Source: an uncultured Oscillospiraceae bacterium (GTDB lineage Bacteria > Bacillota > Clostridia > Oscillospirales > Oscillospiraceae). From it: DNA of 56,525 nt. Position 1 is the stretch's first letter. Each line of letters opens with the position of its first letter. The notes below the pieces were generated by a model that saw only the letters and a program-made list of their open reading frames with translations, was not told the DNA's origin and made no database searches. The stretch spans positions 1 through 56,525 of the forward strand of contig CANQFV010000015.1 of NCBI GenBank assembly GCA_947599875.1, given 5' to 3'. Made by a program: the position numbers and the translations under genes. Below, piece by piece: positions 49,717 to 56,454 of the stretch.

Positions 49717-50035
49717 TGAAAAAGCGCCCTCTATGGGTCCACCCCATAGGAGGCGCTCTTGCGCGGTTCCACTCCCGTTTATCCCTTGCCGGCGCTTCAC
49801 GCGCATACCCAGTGAAAAGGATCCGCTCACGGCGGCCCTGGCCGCCCGGCGCCTTCTGATCCGTATGCGTATCACCGGCTCCGGCCTTAACGCGGCCGCC
49901 ACGGAGGGCCGTTTCCTGCCCTCCCGCTCCCGGGCGCACTTCACGCCGGTTCCGTCAGGCGCGTTTTCAGCTTCCCCGCGCCCTCTCTGGGACTTCCCCC
50001 ACGCTACTCTTCCCGTTCATCGCGGTACTTCATTG
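49717..50035 (-). promoter_or_regulatory. T-box leader, specifier TGC (Cys)
   Basis: On the minus strand the leader starts near 50,035 and contains a stem I region with AAGAGTAGCGTGG and the specifier loop GTGAAG-TGC-GCC; the TGC codon is 49,938-49,936. The T-box sequence AGTGGAACCGCGC lies at 49,773-49,761. The terminator AGCGCC...GGCGCT plus T-run is at 49,757-49,717, followed by cysE. Uncharged tRNA-Cys should favour the antiterminator and raise cysE-cysS expression. Confidence 0.93.
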
Positions 50036-50080
50036 TATGCACAGTGTATCAGACAGCCGCCCAATCGTCAAGAGAAATTT

Positions 50081-50620
50081 TCACAGATCTCCCTTGACCA
50101 GCACGGCCCCGTTTTTGGCAAAATACTCCACCCCGGACACAACGGTGGTCACCAGGATCACGATCCAGACCAGAGTGTTGACGGTGAAGGAGCCGAAGAG
50201 CCGGACGGAGGCCAGCGGCGTCATCATCACGCAAAGGCCCACCATCGTGCAGGCGGTCTTGATCTTCCCGCTCCAGCCGGCGGCCATGACAACGCCGTTG
50301 GACGCCGCCACCATCCGCAGCCCGGATACAGCCAGCTCCCGGGCGATGACCACCATGCACACCCAGGCGGGCATGGTCCCCTGCTCCACGAAGATGACCA
50401 TCGCGGAGATGACCAGCAGCTTGTCCGCCAGGGGGTCCATAAACTTCCCGAAATCCGTCACCAGCCCCTTGGCCCTGGCGATCTTTCCGTCTGCCAGATC
50501 CGTGAGGGACGCGATGATAAAGATGGCCAGCGCCACCCACTTGTTCCAGAGCAGCAGCACCGCCATAAAGACGGGAACAAGGATCATCCGCAGGACTGTC
50601 AGTTTGTTGGGTAAATTCAT
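50081..50620 (-). CDS. pgsA: CDP-diacylglycerol-glycerol-3-phosphate 3-phosphatidyltransferase
   Basis: A 179-residue membrane enzyme that makes phosphatidylglycerol phosphate. The CDP-alcohol phosphatidyltransferase motif is complete: DLADGKIARAKGLVTDFGKF, then MDPLADK, which gives the DG..AR...G...D...D pattern (about residues 40-66). Several membrane helices follow. The start at ATG 50620 has GGAG at good spacing; the frame is open upstream, but that part is Arg-rich and lacks a ribosome site. Its own promoter is at 50,730-50,758. Confidence 0.95.
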   Translation of the reverse strand: MNLPNKLTVLRMILVPVFMAVLLLWNKWVALAIFIIASLTDLADGKIARAKGLVTDFGKFMDPLADKLLVISAMVIFVEQGTMPAWVCMVVIARELAVSGLRMVAASNGVVMAAGWSGKIKTACTMVGLCVMMTPLASVRLFGSFTVNTLVWIVILVTTVVSGVEYFAKNGAVLVKGDL

Positions 50621-50729
50621 AAGGTTCTCCTTTCCTCTACGGCCTCTTTTGCCTCTCTCGCGTAAGTACCATCGAAGTGCGGCCGCCGCAAAATCCACCG
50701 CCGTAAGCAACCTGTTCTTCTTTCCTTAC

Positions 50730-50758
50730 ATTATACTTACTTCACTCAGATTTGTAAA
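50730..50758 (-). promoter_or_regulatory. pgsA promoter
   Basis: TTTACA (50,758-50,753) and TATAAT (50,735-50,730) with a 17-bp spacer on the minus strand, about 110 bases before the pgsA start. Confidence 0.78.
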
Positions 50759-50889
50759 GCGCAATCTTGCGTTTGTCAGCGCCTCGGAGTCTTTTTTGCC
50801 GCAGTCCGGGCGGGGGCCGGGGCATTCCCGCAGGGAAAGGAGTCCGCCTGAAAGGCGGAGGGGGAGGGGGTTCCCGTAGGGAATAAGGT

Positions 50890-51170
50890 GTCCGCCCGCA
50901 GGGCGGACGGGGGATGTTACTTTCTCCTCTTTTGTGTTGACAAAAGAGGAGAAAGTAACAAAGAGGAGAAAAGCAACCAGGGGAGGGATTTCGATTTTCC
51001 CTCCCCTGGACCCCACCTTTTAAAAACGACCAGTTAGGGGGCTGCGGCCCCCCTACTGGAGACACCCCCGGGGAGCTGCCCGGGGCTTGTTGGACGAATC
51101 GGTGTTTTGCAGCCACATGGCGGTGCGTCGCGTCCTTGGGACTGAGTTTTTTGGAAATCGGGGGCGGTTT
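50890..51170 (+). repeat. Family B multi-hairpin element, copy 2
   Basis: The same order as copy 1: GTCCGCCC/GGGCGGAC (50,890-50,908), GTTACTTTCTCCTCTTTTGT paired with its complement (50,916-50,959), CCAGGGGAGGGA/TCCCTCCCCTGG around TTTCGATT (50,977-51,009), CCAGTTAGGGGGC/GCCCCCCTACTGG (51,030-51,059), a CCCCGGGG/CCCGGGG hairpin and GGACGAATCGG. Stem changes in hairpins 2 and 3 are compensated. Here it lies behind the pgsA promoter, not behind a plus-strand gene. Confidence 0.82.
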
Positions 51171-51173
51171 TCG

Positions 51174-51312
51174 GAGGTGGGACAGCGGGGACGGTTTCTT
51201 TGACTGAGGAGGTGGGAAGTTCCCCCGTAAAAGGCGGGACTGAGGGACGGTTTTTTTGTACCACCGCAGCGAAGCGGAGGTGTGACAAAAGAACCGTCCC
51301 TCTGTAACGCCG
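51174..51312. repeat. GGGACGGTT palindromes (REP-like), double unit
   Basis: CGGGGACGGTTTCTTTGACT is followed by GAGGAGGTGGGAAGTTCCCC and a second palindrome, GAGGGACGGTTTTTTTGTAC facing GACAAAAGAACCGTCCCTC around CACCGCAGCGAAGCGGAGGTG. It leads into the family A element at 51,361, as at 38,866 and 55,398. Confidence 0.78.
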
Positions 51313-51360
51313 GGTAAAGACCTCCGAACAACGAAACACCCCCCGTCCCGCACCCCTCAT

Positions 51361-51567
51361 TCAATATTTTTTCCAAGGACATGTGCCTTGGAAAAAATCC
51401 CTTATGCCGCGCAAGTGTGCGGCCCTCCGGGCCGTGCGCGCAGCGCGGCAGCAGGGAATATGCCCATGAATTCCGCAGAATTCATGGGCATATTCCCGCA
51501 CGTCCCCCCCTTGGCAGAAAAAGGATTTCGGGTTCTCATCAGAGAACCCGAAATCCTTTTTCGCCAG
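51361..51567 (-). repeat. Family A 3'-end element, copy 3 (after gph)
   Basis: It starts one base past the gph stop. Hairpin 1 (51,567-51,513) has inner stem GGATTTCGGG/CCCGAAATCC with loop TGAT. Hairpin 2 (51,497-51,454) is GAATATGCCC/GGGCATATTC around the GAATTC core, hairpin 3 is 51,449-51,406 and hairpin 4 is 51,397-51,367 (CCAAGG/CCTTGG). Hairpins 2-4 are almost identical to copy 1, while hairpin 1 differs with compensated pairs. Confidence 0.85.
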
Positions 51568-51568
51568 C

Positions 51569-52213
51569 TTATACCAGCTTCAGCACATCCCCCGGGCTAC
51601 CGGCCAGGGCCTTGGCCCCCAGGGAGCGCAGGTACTCCGGGGAGCGAAAGCCCCAGCACACGCTGACGCAGTCGATCCCCGCCGCGGCGGCGGTTTTCAG
51701 ATCCACCTCGGAATCCCCCACATAGACCGTCTCATAGGGCTGGCTCCACAGCTCCCGCATGGCGGCGCGGACTGTGTCCGGGGAGGGCTTGCGGGCGATG
51801 CCCGGGCGCTCGCCGATGGCCACGGAGACATACGCCCCGAAGAATTGGCGCACAAGGGCGCGGACGTTATCGTCGGGCTTGTTGGAGACAACAGCCAGCT
51901 TATACTCCTTGGCCGTCAGGGCGCGCAGTAGCTCCACCACCCCGGGGTACGGGGCGGTCTTGATGGCGTTGTGCTGCTGATACCAGTCCACATACTCGGC
52001 CAAAATGCCGTCAAACCCGGGTGTGGCCGCCCCGTCGGGGAGGGCGCGCTCCAGGAGCTTCCCGGAACCGTTGCCCACAAAGGCCCGGATCTCGTCTATA
52101 GAGCGGGGCGGGTAGCCGTACTTTTCAAGGATGTGGTTCACACTGTCCCGGATGTCCTCTAAGGTGTTGAGCAGCGTGCCGTCCAGGTCAAAAATAACGG
52201 TGGTGTATCTCAT
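51569..52213 (-). CDS. gph: HAD family phosphatase, phosphoglycolate phosphatase-like
   Basis: A 214-residue HAD hydrolase. Motif I is VIFDLDGTLLNT (Asp nucleophile at residue 9), motif II AVVSNKP, motif III Lys in ARKPSPDT and motif IV VYVGDSEVDLKTA. The helical cap between motifs I and II is of the PGP/Gph size. The substrate may be phosphoglycolate or another small phosphate; sequence alone does not decide. ATG 52213 overlaps the preceding gene stop by 4 bases. It is the last gene of a three-gene operon and is followed directly by a family A element. Confidence 0.87.
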   Translation of the reverse strand: MRYTTVIFDLDGTLLNTLEDIRDSVNHILEKYGYPPRSIDEIRAFVGNGSGKLLERALPDGAATPGFDGILAEYVDWYQQHNAIKTAPYPGVVELLRALTAKEYKLAVVSNKPDDNVRALVRQFFGAYVSVAIGERPGIARKPSPDTVRAAMRELWSQPYETVYVGDSEVDLKTAAAAGIDCVSVCWGFRSPEYLRSLGAKALAGSPGDVLKLV

Positions 52214-52455
52214 CCGACGATGTCGATCCCCCAATCGGAGACGATCTTGTTCAGAAGGCGTGCCAGGGCCACGGTGCCCTCCTTGGTGATCAGGACGCTG
52301 GCCACCTCGTCGGCCACCTGGGCGGACACGTCGGTGAGCGCCCCCTGCTTCATGGAGAAGTTGTGTTCCGTGTAGATGTGGGCGAAGGACAGGGCCACCT
52401 CGGACTGATTCTTGTTGTGGGTGATATTGAAGGTGTTGGCAAATACCGGCTTCAT
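52210..52455 (-). CDS. Conserved protein of unknown function (81 aa)
   Basis: Starts MKPVFANTFNITHNKNQSEV and continues ALSFAHIYTEHNFSMKQGAL, DVSAQVADEVASVLITKEGT. A short soluble beta/alpha protein. Very similar-looking small proteins occur in gut Clostridia, but I know no function. It overlaps gph by 4 bases and the TSCPD gene by one base, so it is translated with them. No metal or nucleotide motif is visible. Confidence 0.75.
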   Translation of the reverse strand: MKPVFANTFNITHNKNQSEVALSFAHIYTEHNFSMKQGALTDVSAQVADEVASVLITKEGTVALARLLNKIVSDWGIDIVG

Positions 52456-52715
52456 CAGGCGCCCGCCTCCTCCCGGAGGGCCTCCTCAAGGGCGATGGCG
52501 ATCTGATCGGGGCAGGAGGTGCCGCGCATACCGCACTGCGTCCCCTTCAGCCGCGGGATCACGTCCTCGGCCCGCTGGCCCCGGAGAAGGGCGCAGATGC
52601 CCTTCAGGTTGCCGTTGCAGCCGCCCTCCACCGTGATATTCTGGATCACGCCGTCTTCAAGAACAATGTCATACCGGCGCGAACACACGCCGTGGGGAAT
52701 AAAAACCTTTTCCAT
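52455..52715 (-). CDS. TSCPD domain protein (TIGR03905 type)
   Basis: An 86-residue protein with the TSCPD motif in MRGTSCPDQIAIALEEAL, plus FIPHGVCSRRYDIVLEDGVI and VEGGCNGNLKGICALLRGQR. This small domain also occurs at the end of some class II ribonucleotide reductases, where its Cys residues may bind metal or act in redox; the free-standing form has no firm role. ATG 52715 follows AAGGAAG; the longer open frame upstream overlaps the promoter and is rejected. First gene of the operon with the 81-residue gene and gph. Confidence 0.85.
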   Translation of the reverse strand: MEKVFIPHGVCSRRYDIVLEDGVIQNITVEGGCNGNLKGICALLRGQRAEDVIPRLKGTQCGMRGTSCPDQIAIALEEALREEAGA

Positions 52716-52773
52716 AGTGCGTCTTCCTTTCTGTGAGAGCTTGTCTCCCCCGGGCCTTGGGGGGAACAAGCCC

Positions 52774-52802
52774 ATTATAACGCCGTTTCCCGATTTTCGC
52801 AA
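52774..52802 (-). promoter_or_regulatory. Promoter of the TSCPD-gph operon
   Basis: TTGCGA (52,802-52,797) and TATAAT (52,779-52,774) with a 17-bp spacer on the minus strand. It is divergent from spoIIP. Confidence 0.8.
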
Positions 52803-52864
52803 CATAGTTTGGACTTTTTGCGCATAAGCTCCCCTATGGAATCGTACAGGGAGGGGGAGCGGCG

Positions 52865-54067
52865 TTGTACAGGGTCGGCCAAAGGTCGGTGGGACGGCTT
52901 GCGTGGCTCGTCAAAAGACTTGGTGTGGTGGTGTGCGGGTGTCTCTTGCTGCGGGCCGCCGCGGGGCTGGTGGAGGGGGGCATCGTCCTGCCGGAGAGAC
53001 TGGGGACGGCGGTGCTGGCCCTGGAGCTTCCCGGGGGCGGGGAGGCTGTCCTTCCCGAGGCGGGGGACCCGGCGCAGGAGGCCCAGCCCCCTGAGGAGGA
53101 CACGGGGGATGCCTCCCCCGCCCCCGACGGGGAGGAGGGCCTGTCCCCCATCGTCCCGGGAGGGACGCAGATCCCCGGGGAGCCCCAGGGCGGGGGCGCG
53201 TCGGATGGGGACGCCGCCCCGCTGCAGGAGGGGGACGACTCCGAGGACGCCGATCCCCCCGTTTCCCCGGAGCCTGAGGCGGCGGAGCGGGACGCCATCG
53301 GCACCACCATAACCGGCAAGGGCGGCGGGTACACCGCGGCGGGGGACGGGATCTACATCAAGAACAAGACCACCTATGACATCGACGTGGAGTCGTATCT
53401 TCAAAGGCCCCTGGACTTCTCGGTGGAGGCGGGGGACGCGGTGCTGATCATCCATACCCACTCCTCCGAGGCCTACAACCCCACGCCGGAGGACGCCTAT
53501 GTGGCCTCCGACCCCTCCCGGACGGAGGATCCCGCCCACAACGTGATCCGGGTGGGGGACGAGCTGGAGCAAGTGCTGACGCAGCGGGGGATCAAGGTGT
53601 ACCACAACCGGGGACTGTACGACTACCCCAGCTACACCGGCTCCTATGACAGGGCCTTGGCGGCCATCAAGGAGGAGCTGGCGGCCCACCCGGAGATCAA
53701 GGCGGTGATCGACCTGCACCGGGACGCCCTGGAGGGGGACGGGGTGCTGTACAAGACCGTGGCCGACGTGGGGCCGGAGCCGTCCGCCCAGGTGATGATC
53801 CTGTGCGGGACGAATTTCTCCGGACTCAAGCACCCCGACTGGCAGGAGAATATGGGTTTCGCCGTAAAGCTCCAGGCGGCTATGGCGGAGAAATACCCCA
53901 CCCTGGCAAGGCCCATGAAGGTCTCGGAGTACCGCTACAACCAGCACGCCACCCCGGGTTCGCTGATCCTGGAGGTGGGCACCAACGGGAACACCCTGCG
54001 GGAGGCCCTGACGGCGGTGCGGTATTTCGGGGAGTGTATGGCGGACGTCCTCACGCACCAGAGCTGA
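52865..54067 (+). CDS. spoIIP: Stage II sporulation protein P
   Basis: A 400-residue sporulation amidase/endopeptidase that thins septal peptidoglycan during engulfment. An N-terminal membrane segment (about residues 14-36) precedes an acidic Pro/Gly-rich linker (55-145). The catalytic domain has LIIHTHSSEAYNP (His197, His199, Glu202), VIDLHRDALEG and SLILEVGTNGN, the SpoIIP/amidase zinc pattern. The start is TTG 52865, supported by AGGGAGGGGGAG upstream; no ATG is close. SpoIIP normally works with SpoIID and SpoIIM in the mother cell; the spoIIQ-like gene follows. Confidence 0.92.
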   Translation: MYRVGQRSVGRLAWLVKRLGVVVCGCLLLRAAAGLVEGGIVLPERLGTAVLALELPGGGEAVLPEAGDPAQEAQPPEEDTGDASPAPDGEEGLSPIVPGGTQIPGEPQGGGASDGDAAPLQEGDDSEDADPPVSPEPEAAERDAIGTTITGKGGGYTAAGDGIYIKNKTTYDIDVESYLQRPLDFSVEAGDAVLIIHTHSSEAYNPTPEDAYVASDPSRTEDPAHNVIRVGDELEQVLTQRGIKVYHNRGLYDYPSYTGSYDRALAAIKEELAAHPEIKAVIDLHRDALEGDGVLYKTVADVGPEPSAQVMILCGTNFSGLKHPDWQENMGFAVKLQAAMAEKYPTLARPMKVSEYRYNQHATPGSLILEVGTNGNTLREALTAVRYFGECMADVLTHQS

Positions 54068-54177
54068 GCCGGGGCGGAAATTTTCGGGAAAAACGTGTAT
54101 AATCCCCAAAAGCCGGGGAAATAATAGCTTCCGTAAGAAAAACGCGGCGGACAGCCGCGGATTACGGAGGACGACCC

Positions 54178-55008
54178 ATGCGCGAGAGGAAAGGTTTTTC
54201 AACGCGTGTTGAGGAGTTCCTGAGCGGAAAGGGCTTTTACATAGTCCTTTTCGTGTGCGTCGCCATTATCGGAGTTTCGGCGTGGCTGCTGCTGTTTTCA
54301 CAGCACTCCCCCCTGGCTTCCGGCGGCGAGGGGGACTATCTTGACGTGATGGGGGATGTGGACGACCCCGCCGGCGACGATAAGACCGGCAAAACGGACA
54401 CCCAGACCCAGGAGCCGGAGCATCAGGTCCCGGCGCCCAGTCAGAACACACTGACGCCCAACCAGCCGGAGGGGGAGGACCGGGACGCCGTCACCGTCCA
54501 GCCCAAGCCCCAGGAGCAGGACAAGCCGGACAAACCGGATGAGCCGGTGACGCCGGAGGCGGATCCGGACGAGGGAAAGGTCACGGACGTGAAGGACATC
54601 ACCTTCATCTGGCCGCTGAACGGCGAGGTGACGATGGCCTACTCCCCCACGGCGCTGATCTATGACAAGACGATGGGGGACTGGCGCGTCCACAAGGGCA
54701 TCGACCTGGCGGCGAGGCTGGGGACAAAGGTGCTGTGCTGTGCCAACGGCACGGTGACTAAGGTGGAGGAGGACAGCCGCTACGGCACGGTGGTGGAGAT
54801 CGACCACGGCGCGGGACTTGTGTCCACCTACGCAAACCTTGCGGGGACGCCCACCGTGAAGGTGGGGGACGCCGTGACGGGAGGCTCCGTCATCGGCTCC
54901 GTGGGCTCCACCTCCCTCTATGAGACGGGGGACGACGCCCACCTGCATTTCGCCCTCACCCTGAACGGGGAGAGCGTGGACCCGTCCAAGTATCTTCCCA
55001 AAAAGTGA
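54178..55008 (+). CDS. SpoIIQ-like M23 peptidase
   Basis: A 276-residue protein. One membrane helix (about 20-42) is followed by an acidic Pro/Gln/Glu linker (45-140) and a LytM domain. His172 and Asp176 in WRVHKGIDLAA and the His255-x-His257 pair in DDAHLHFALT are all present, so, unlike Bacillus SpoIIQ, the zinc site looks intact, as in clostridial SpoIIQ. Its position 110 bases after spoIIP supports a role in the engulfment channel with SpoIIIAH. TACGGAGGACGACCC precedes ATG 54178. The family A element begins on the base after its stop codon. Confidence 0.85.
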   Translation: MRERKGFSTRVEEFLSGKGFYIVLFVCVAIIGVSAWLLLFSQHSPLASGGEGDYLDVMGDVDDPAGDDKTGKTDTQTQEPEHQVPAPSQNTLTPNQPEGEDRDAVTVQPKPQEQDKPDKPDEPVTPEADPDEGKVTDVKDITFIWPLNGEVTMAYSPTALIYDKTMGDWRVHKGIDLAARLGTKVLCCANGTVTKVEEDSRYGTVVEIDHGAGLVSTYANLAGTPTVKVGDAVTGGSVIGSVGSTSLYETGDDAHLHFALTLNGESVDPSKYLPKK

Positions 55009-55345
55009 CTGGCGGAAAAGGATTAAGGGTTCTCTGACGAGAACCCTTAATCCTTTTCCTGCCAAGGGGGACGGAGGCTGGCTTGAAAGGCCGCAGGGGT
55101 TTAGGTTGGCTTGAAAAGCCACGGGGGCCTTCTGGCGAGGGCGGTTTTCCGCGCCTCTCCCACCCTGGCGGCAACCCCTGCGGCCTTTCAATGCCAAGGG
55201 GATGCGTGCGGAAACGCCCCATCGAATTCTGCGGAATTCGATGGGGCGTTTCCTGCTGCCGCGCTGTGCGACCAGTCTGCGGACTGGACACTTGCGCGGC
55301 AAGAGGGATTTTTTCCGACGTACATGCCGCCGGAAAAAATATTTG
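55009..55345 (+). repeat. Family A 3'-end element, copy 4 (after spoIIQ-like gene)
   Basis: Hairpin 1 (55,011-55,063) has inner stem GGATTAAGGG/CCCTTAATCC with loop TGAC. An enlarged hairpin follows: TTGAAAGGCCGCAGGGGTT at 55,083 pairs with AACCCCTGCGGCCTTTCAA at 55,172-55,190. Hairpin 2 is 55,210-55,253 (GAAACGCCCC/GGGGCGTTTC around GAATTCTGCGGAATTC), hairpin 3 is 55,258-55,300 and hairpin 4 is 55,309-55,339 (CCGACG/CGCCGG). It ends in ATATTTGAATTG, then GGGGCGTTCTCCGTTGACCG. Confidence 0.85.
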
Positions 55346-55397
55346 AATTGGGGAGAGCAGGACGGGGCGTTCTCCGTTGACCGGGGGCTTTCTCCCG

Positions 55398-55577
55398 GCG
55401 TTACAGAGGGACGGTTCTTTAGTCCCACCTGCGGTGTGACAAAAAACCGTCCCTCAGTCCCGCCTTTGACGGAGGAACTTCCCGTCTTCTGAGGAGGTGG
55501 GACAGCGGGGACGGTTCTTTTGTCACATCGGAGCAAAGCGGAGATGGGACTAAAGAACCGTCCCCGTGTCACACCGG
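55398..55577. repeat. GGGACGGTT palindromes (REP-like), double unit
   Basis: GAGGGACGGTTCTTTAGTCC faces GACAAAAAACCGTCCCTC; then GGAGGAACTTCCCGTC; then GCGGGGACGGTTCTTTTGTC faces GGGACTAAAGAACCGTCCCC around an ACATCGGAGCAAAGCGGAGAT arm. The order mirrors that of the copy at 51,174 read from the family A side. Confidence 0.78.
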
Positions 55578-55636
55578 CTTCCCGTAGACGCACGACGCCG
55601 CCTTTCCCTGTTTATTTTGCCGCCCTCAATCAACGA

Positions 55637-55751
55637 CACGGGCCGCCGTGGGCGGCGGCCCCTACGGCAAATTTTAAAGTTTTCTATCTTAACGCAACCG
55701 CTCTGTCATCCAACCCGCCCGGGCCGATGAGGTCATCGGCCCCTACAGGGG
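55637..55751. repeat. Family C paired GGGCCG palindromes, copy 2
   Basis: Nearly identical to 47,200-47,315, including the spacer AAAGTTTTCTATCTTAACGC and the GGGCCGATGAGGTCATCGGC palindrome. This suggests recent duplication or conversion between islands. Confidence 0.8.
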
Positions 55752-55840
55752 GATTCCTACAGGCAGTGGGGGCCGCCTCCCTTGGCGGCCCGCCTGCCGA
55801 AATGCTCCAATGTCGCGGTCAACGTACAAACCTTCCTCCT

Positions 55841-55945
55841 TGCCGTAGGGGCCGACGACCTCGTCGGCCCGCGTTTCGATTACCACCGTATATCGATTTA
55901 ACGCAACTCAAACGACGCGGGCCGCCGTGGGCGGCGGCCCGTACA
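55841..55945. repeat. Family C degenerate copy
   Basis: GTAGGGGCCGACGA-CC-TCGTCGGCCC, then an AT-rich spacer with ATCGATTTAACGCAACTC, then GGGCCGCC-GTG-GGCGGCGGCCC. The palindromes are in the opposite order relative to copies 1 and 2. The stretch 55,752-55,840 between the copies also holds a GGGCCGCC-type palindrome. Confidence 0.65.
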
Positions 55946-55982
55946 TATTGAATGGATGGTAACGCTCTTTTTCCGTTCCTTT

Positions 55983-56266
55983 GAGGAGGTGGGACAGCGG
56001 GGACGGTTTCTTTGTACCACCAGTGCGCACACCGGTGTGACTAAGGAACCGTCCCCGTGTCACACCGGCTTCCCGGCGACGCACGACGTACCCTTCTCCG
56101 TGCCCCACAGGGGACGGTTCTTGTGAACCACCTCCGCTTACGCTGCGGTGTCCCACAAAAACCGTCCCCGTGAGGCAATGATACCGCTCTATCTTCGATA
56201 CATGAGGAGGCGGTTCAACAGGGACGGTTCTTCGTGGGGCCCCTGTGACAAAAAACGTCCCCGTCC
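55983..56266. repeat. Cluster of three GGGGACGGTT palindromes (REP-like)
   Basis: Units at 55,983-56,068 (inner arm CAGTGCGCACACCGG, close to the copy at 47,047), 56,104-56,179 (arm CCTCCGCTTACGCTGCGG) and 56,203-56,266 (short, arm GGGGCCCC). No gene is visible between 55,346 and 56,454. Confidence 0.75.
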
Positions 56267-56274
56267 CCTGCCAG

Positions 56275-56454
56275 CTCAGTCCCAAGGGCGCGCCACATAG
56301 CCCCCGTGGCTGCATAAAGCCGATTCGTCCAGAAAACTCCCGGGCAGCACCCCGGGGGTTTCTCCAGTAGGGGGCCGCGGCCCCCTAACTGGTCGTTTTT
56401 AAAAGGGGAGTCCAGAGGGGGAAGATCGAAATCCCCCTCTGGTCGGTTGAAACT
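56275..56454 (-). repeat. Family B element, copy 3, truncated
   Basis: On the minus strand: CCAGAGGGGGA/TCCCCCTCTGG around TTTCGATC (third hairpin), CCAGTTAGGGGGC/GCCCCCTACTGG (fourth), CCCCCGGGG/CCCGGGAG (fifth), GGACGAATCGGC and GGGACTGAGC. The first two hairpins are missing; the copy stops at AACCGACC, where IS3-type sequence begins. Confidence 0.78.

Noticed and set aside
48213-49859. 548-residue plus-strand frame across cysS, cysE and the T-box
   Set aside because: Antisense to cysS and cysE, and it runs into the T-box; no ribosome site or domain.
52826-52850. Sigma-E promoter for spoIIP (GCATAAG, 14 bp, CGTACAGG)
   Set aside because: Spacing fits, but the -10 matches poorly and transcription would start at or after the ribosome site.
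53802-54102. 99-residue plus-strand frame inside spoIIP
   Set aside because: Out-of-frame shadow of the SpoIIP catalytic domain with no start signal.
55398-56266. CRISPR array
   Set aside because: Repeats are palindromic REP-like units of unequal size and spacing with no uniform spacers, and no cas gene is present.
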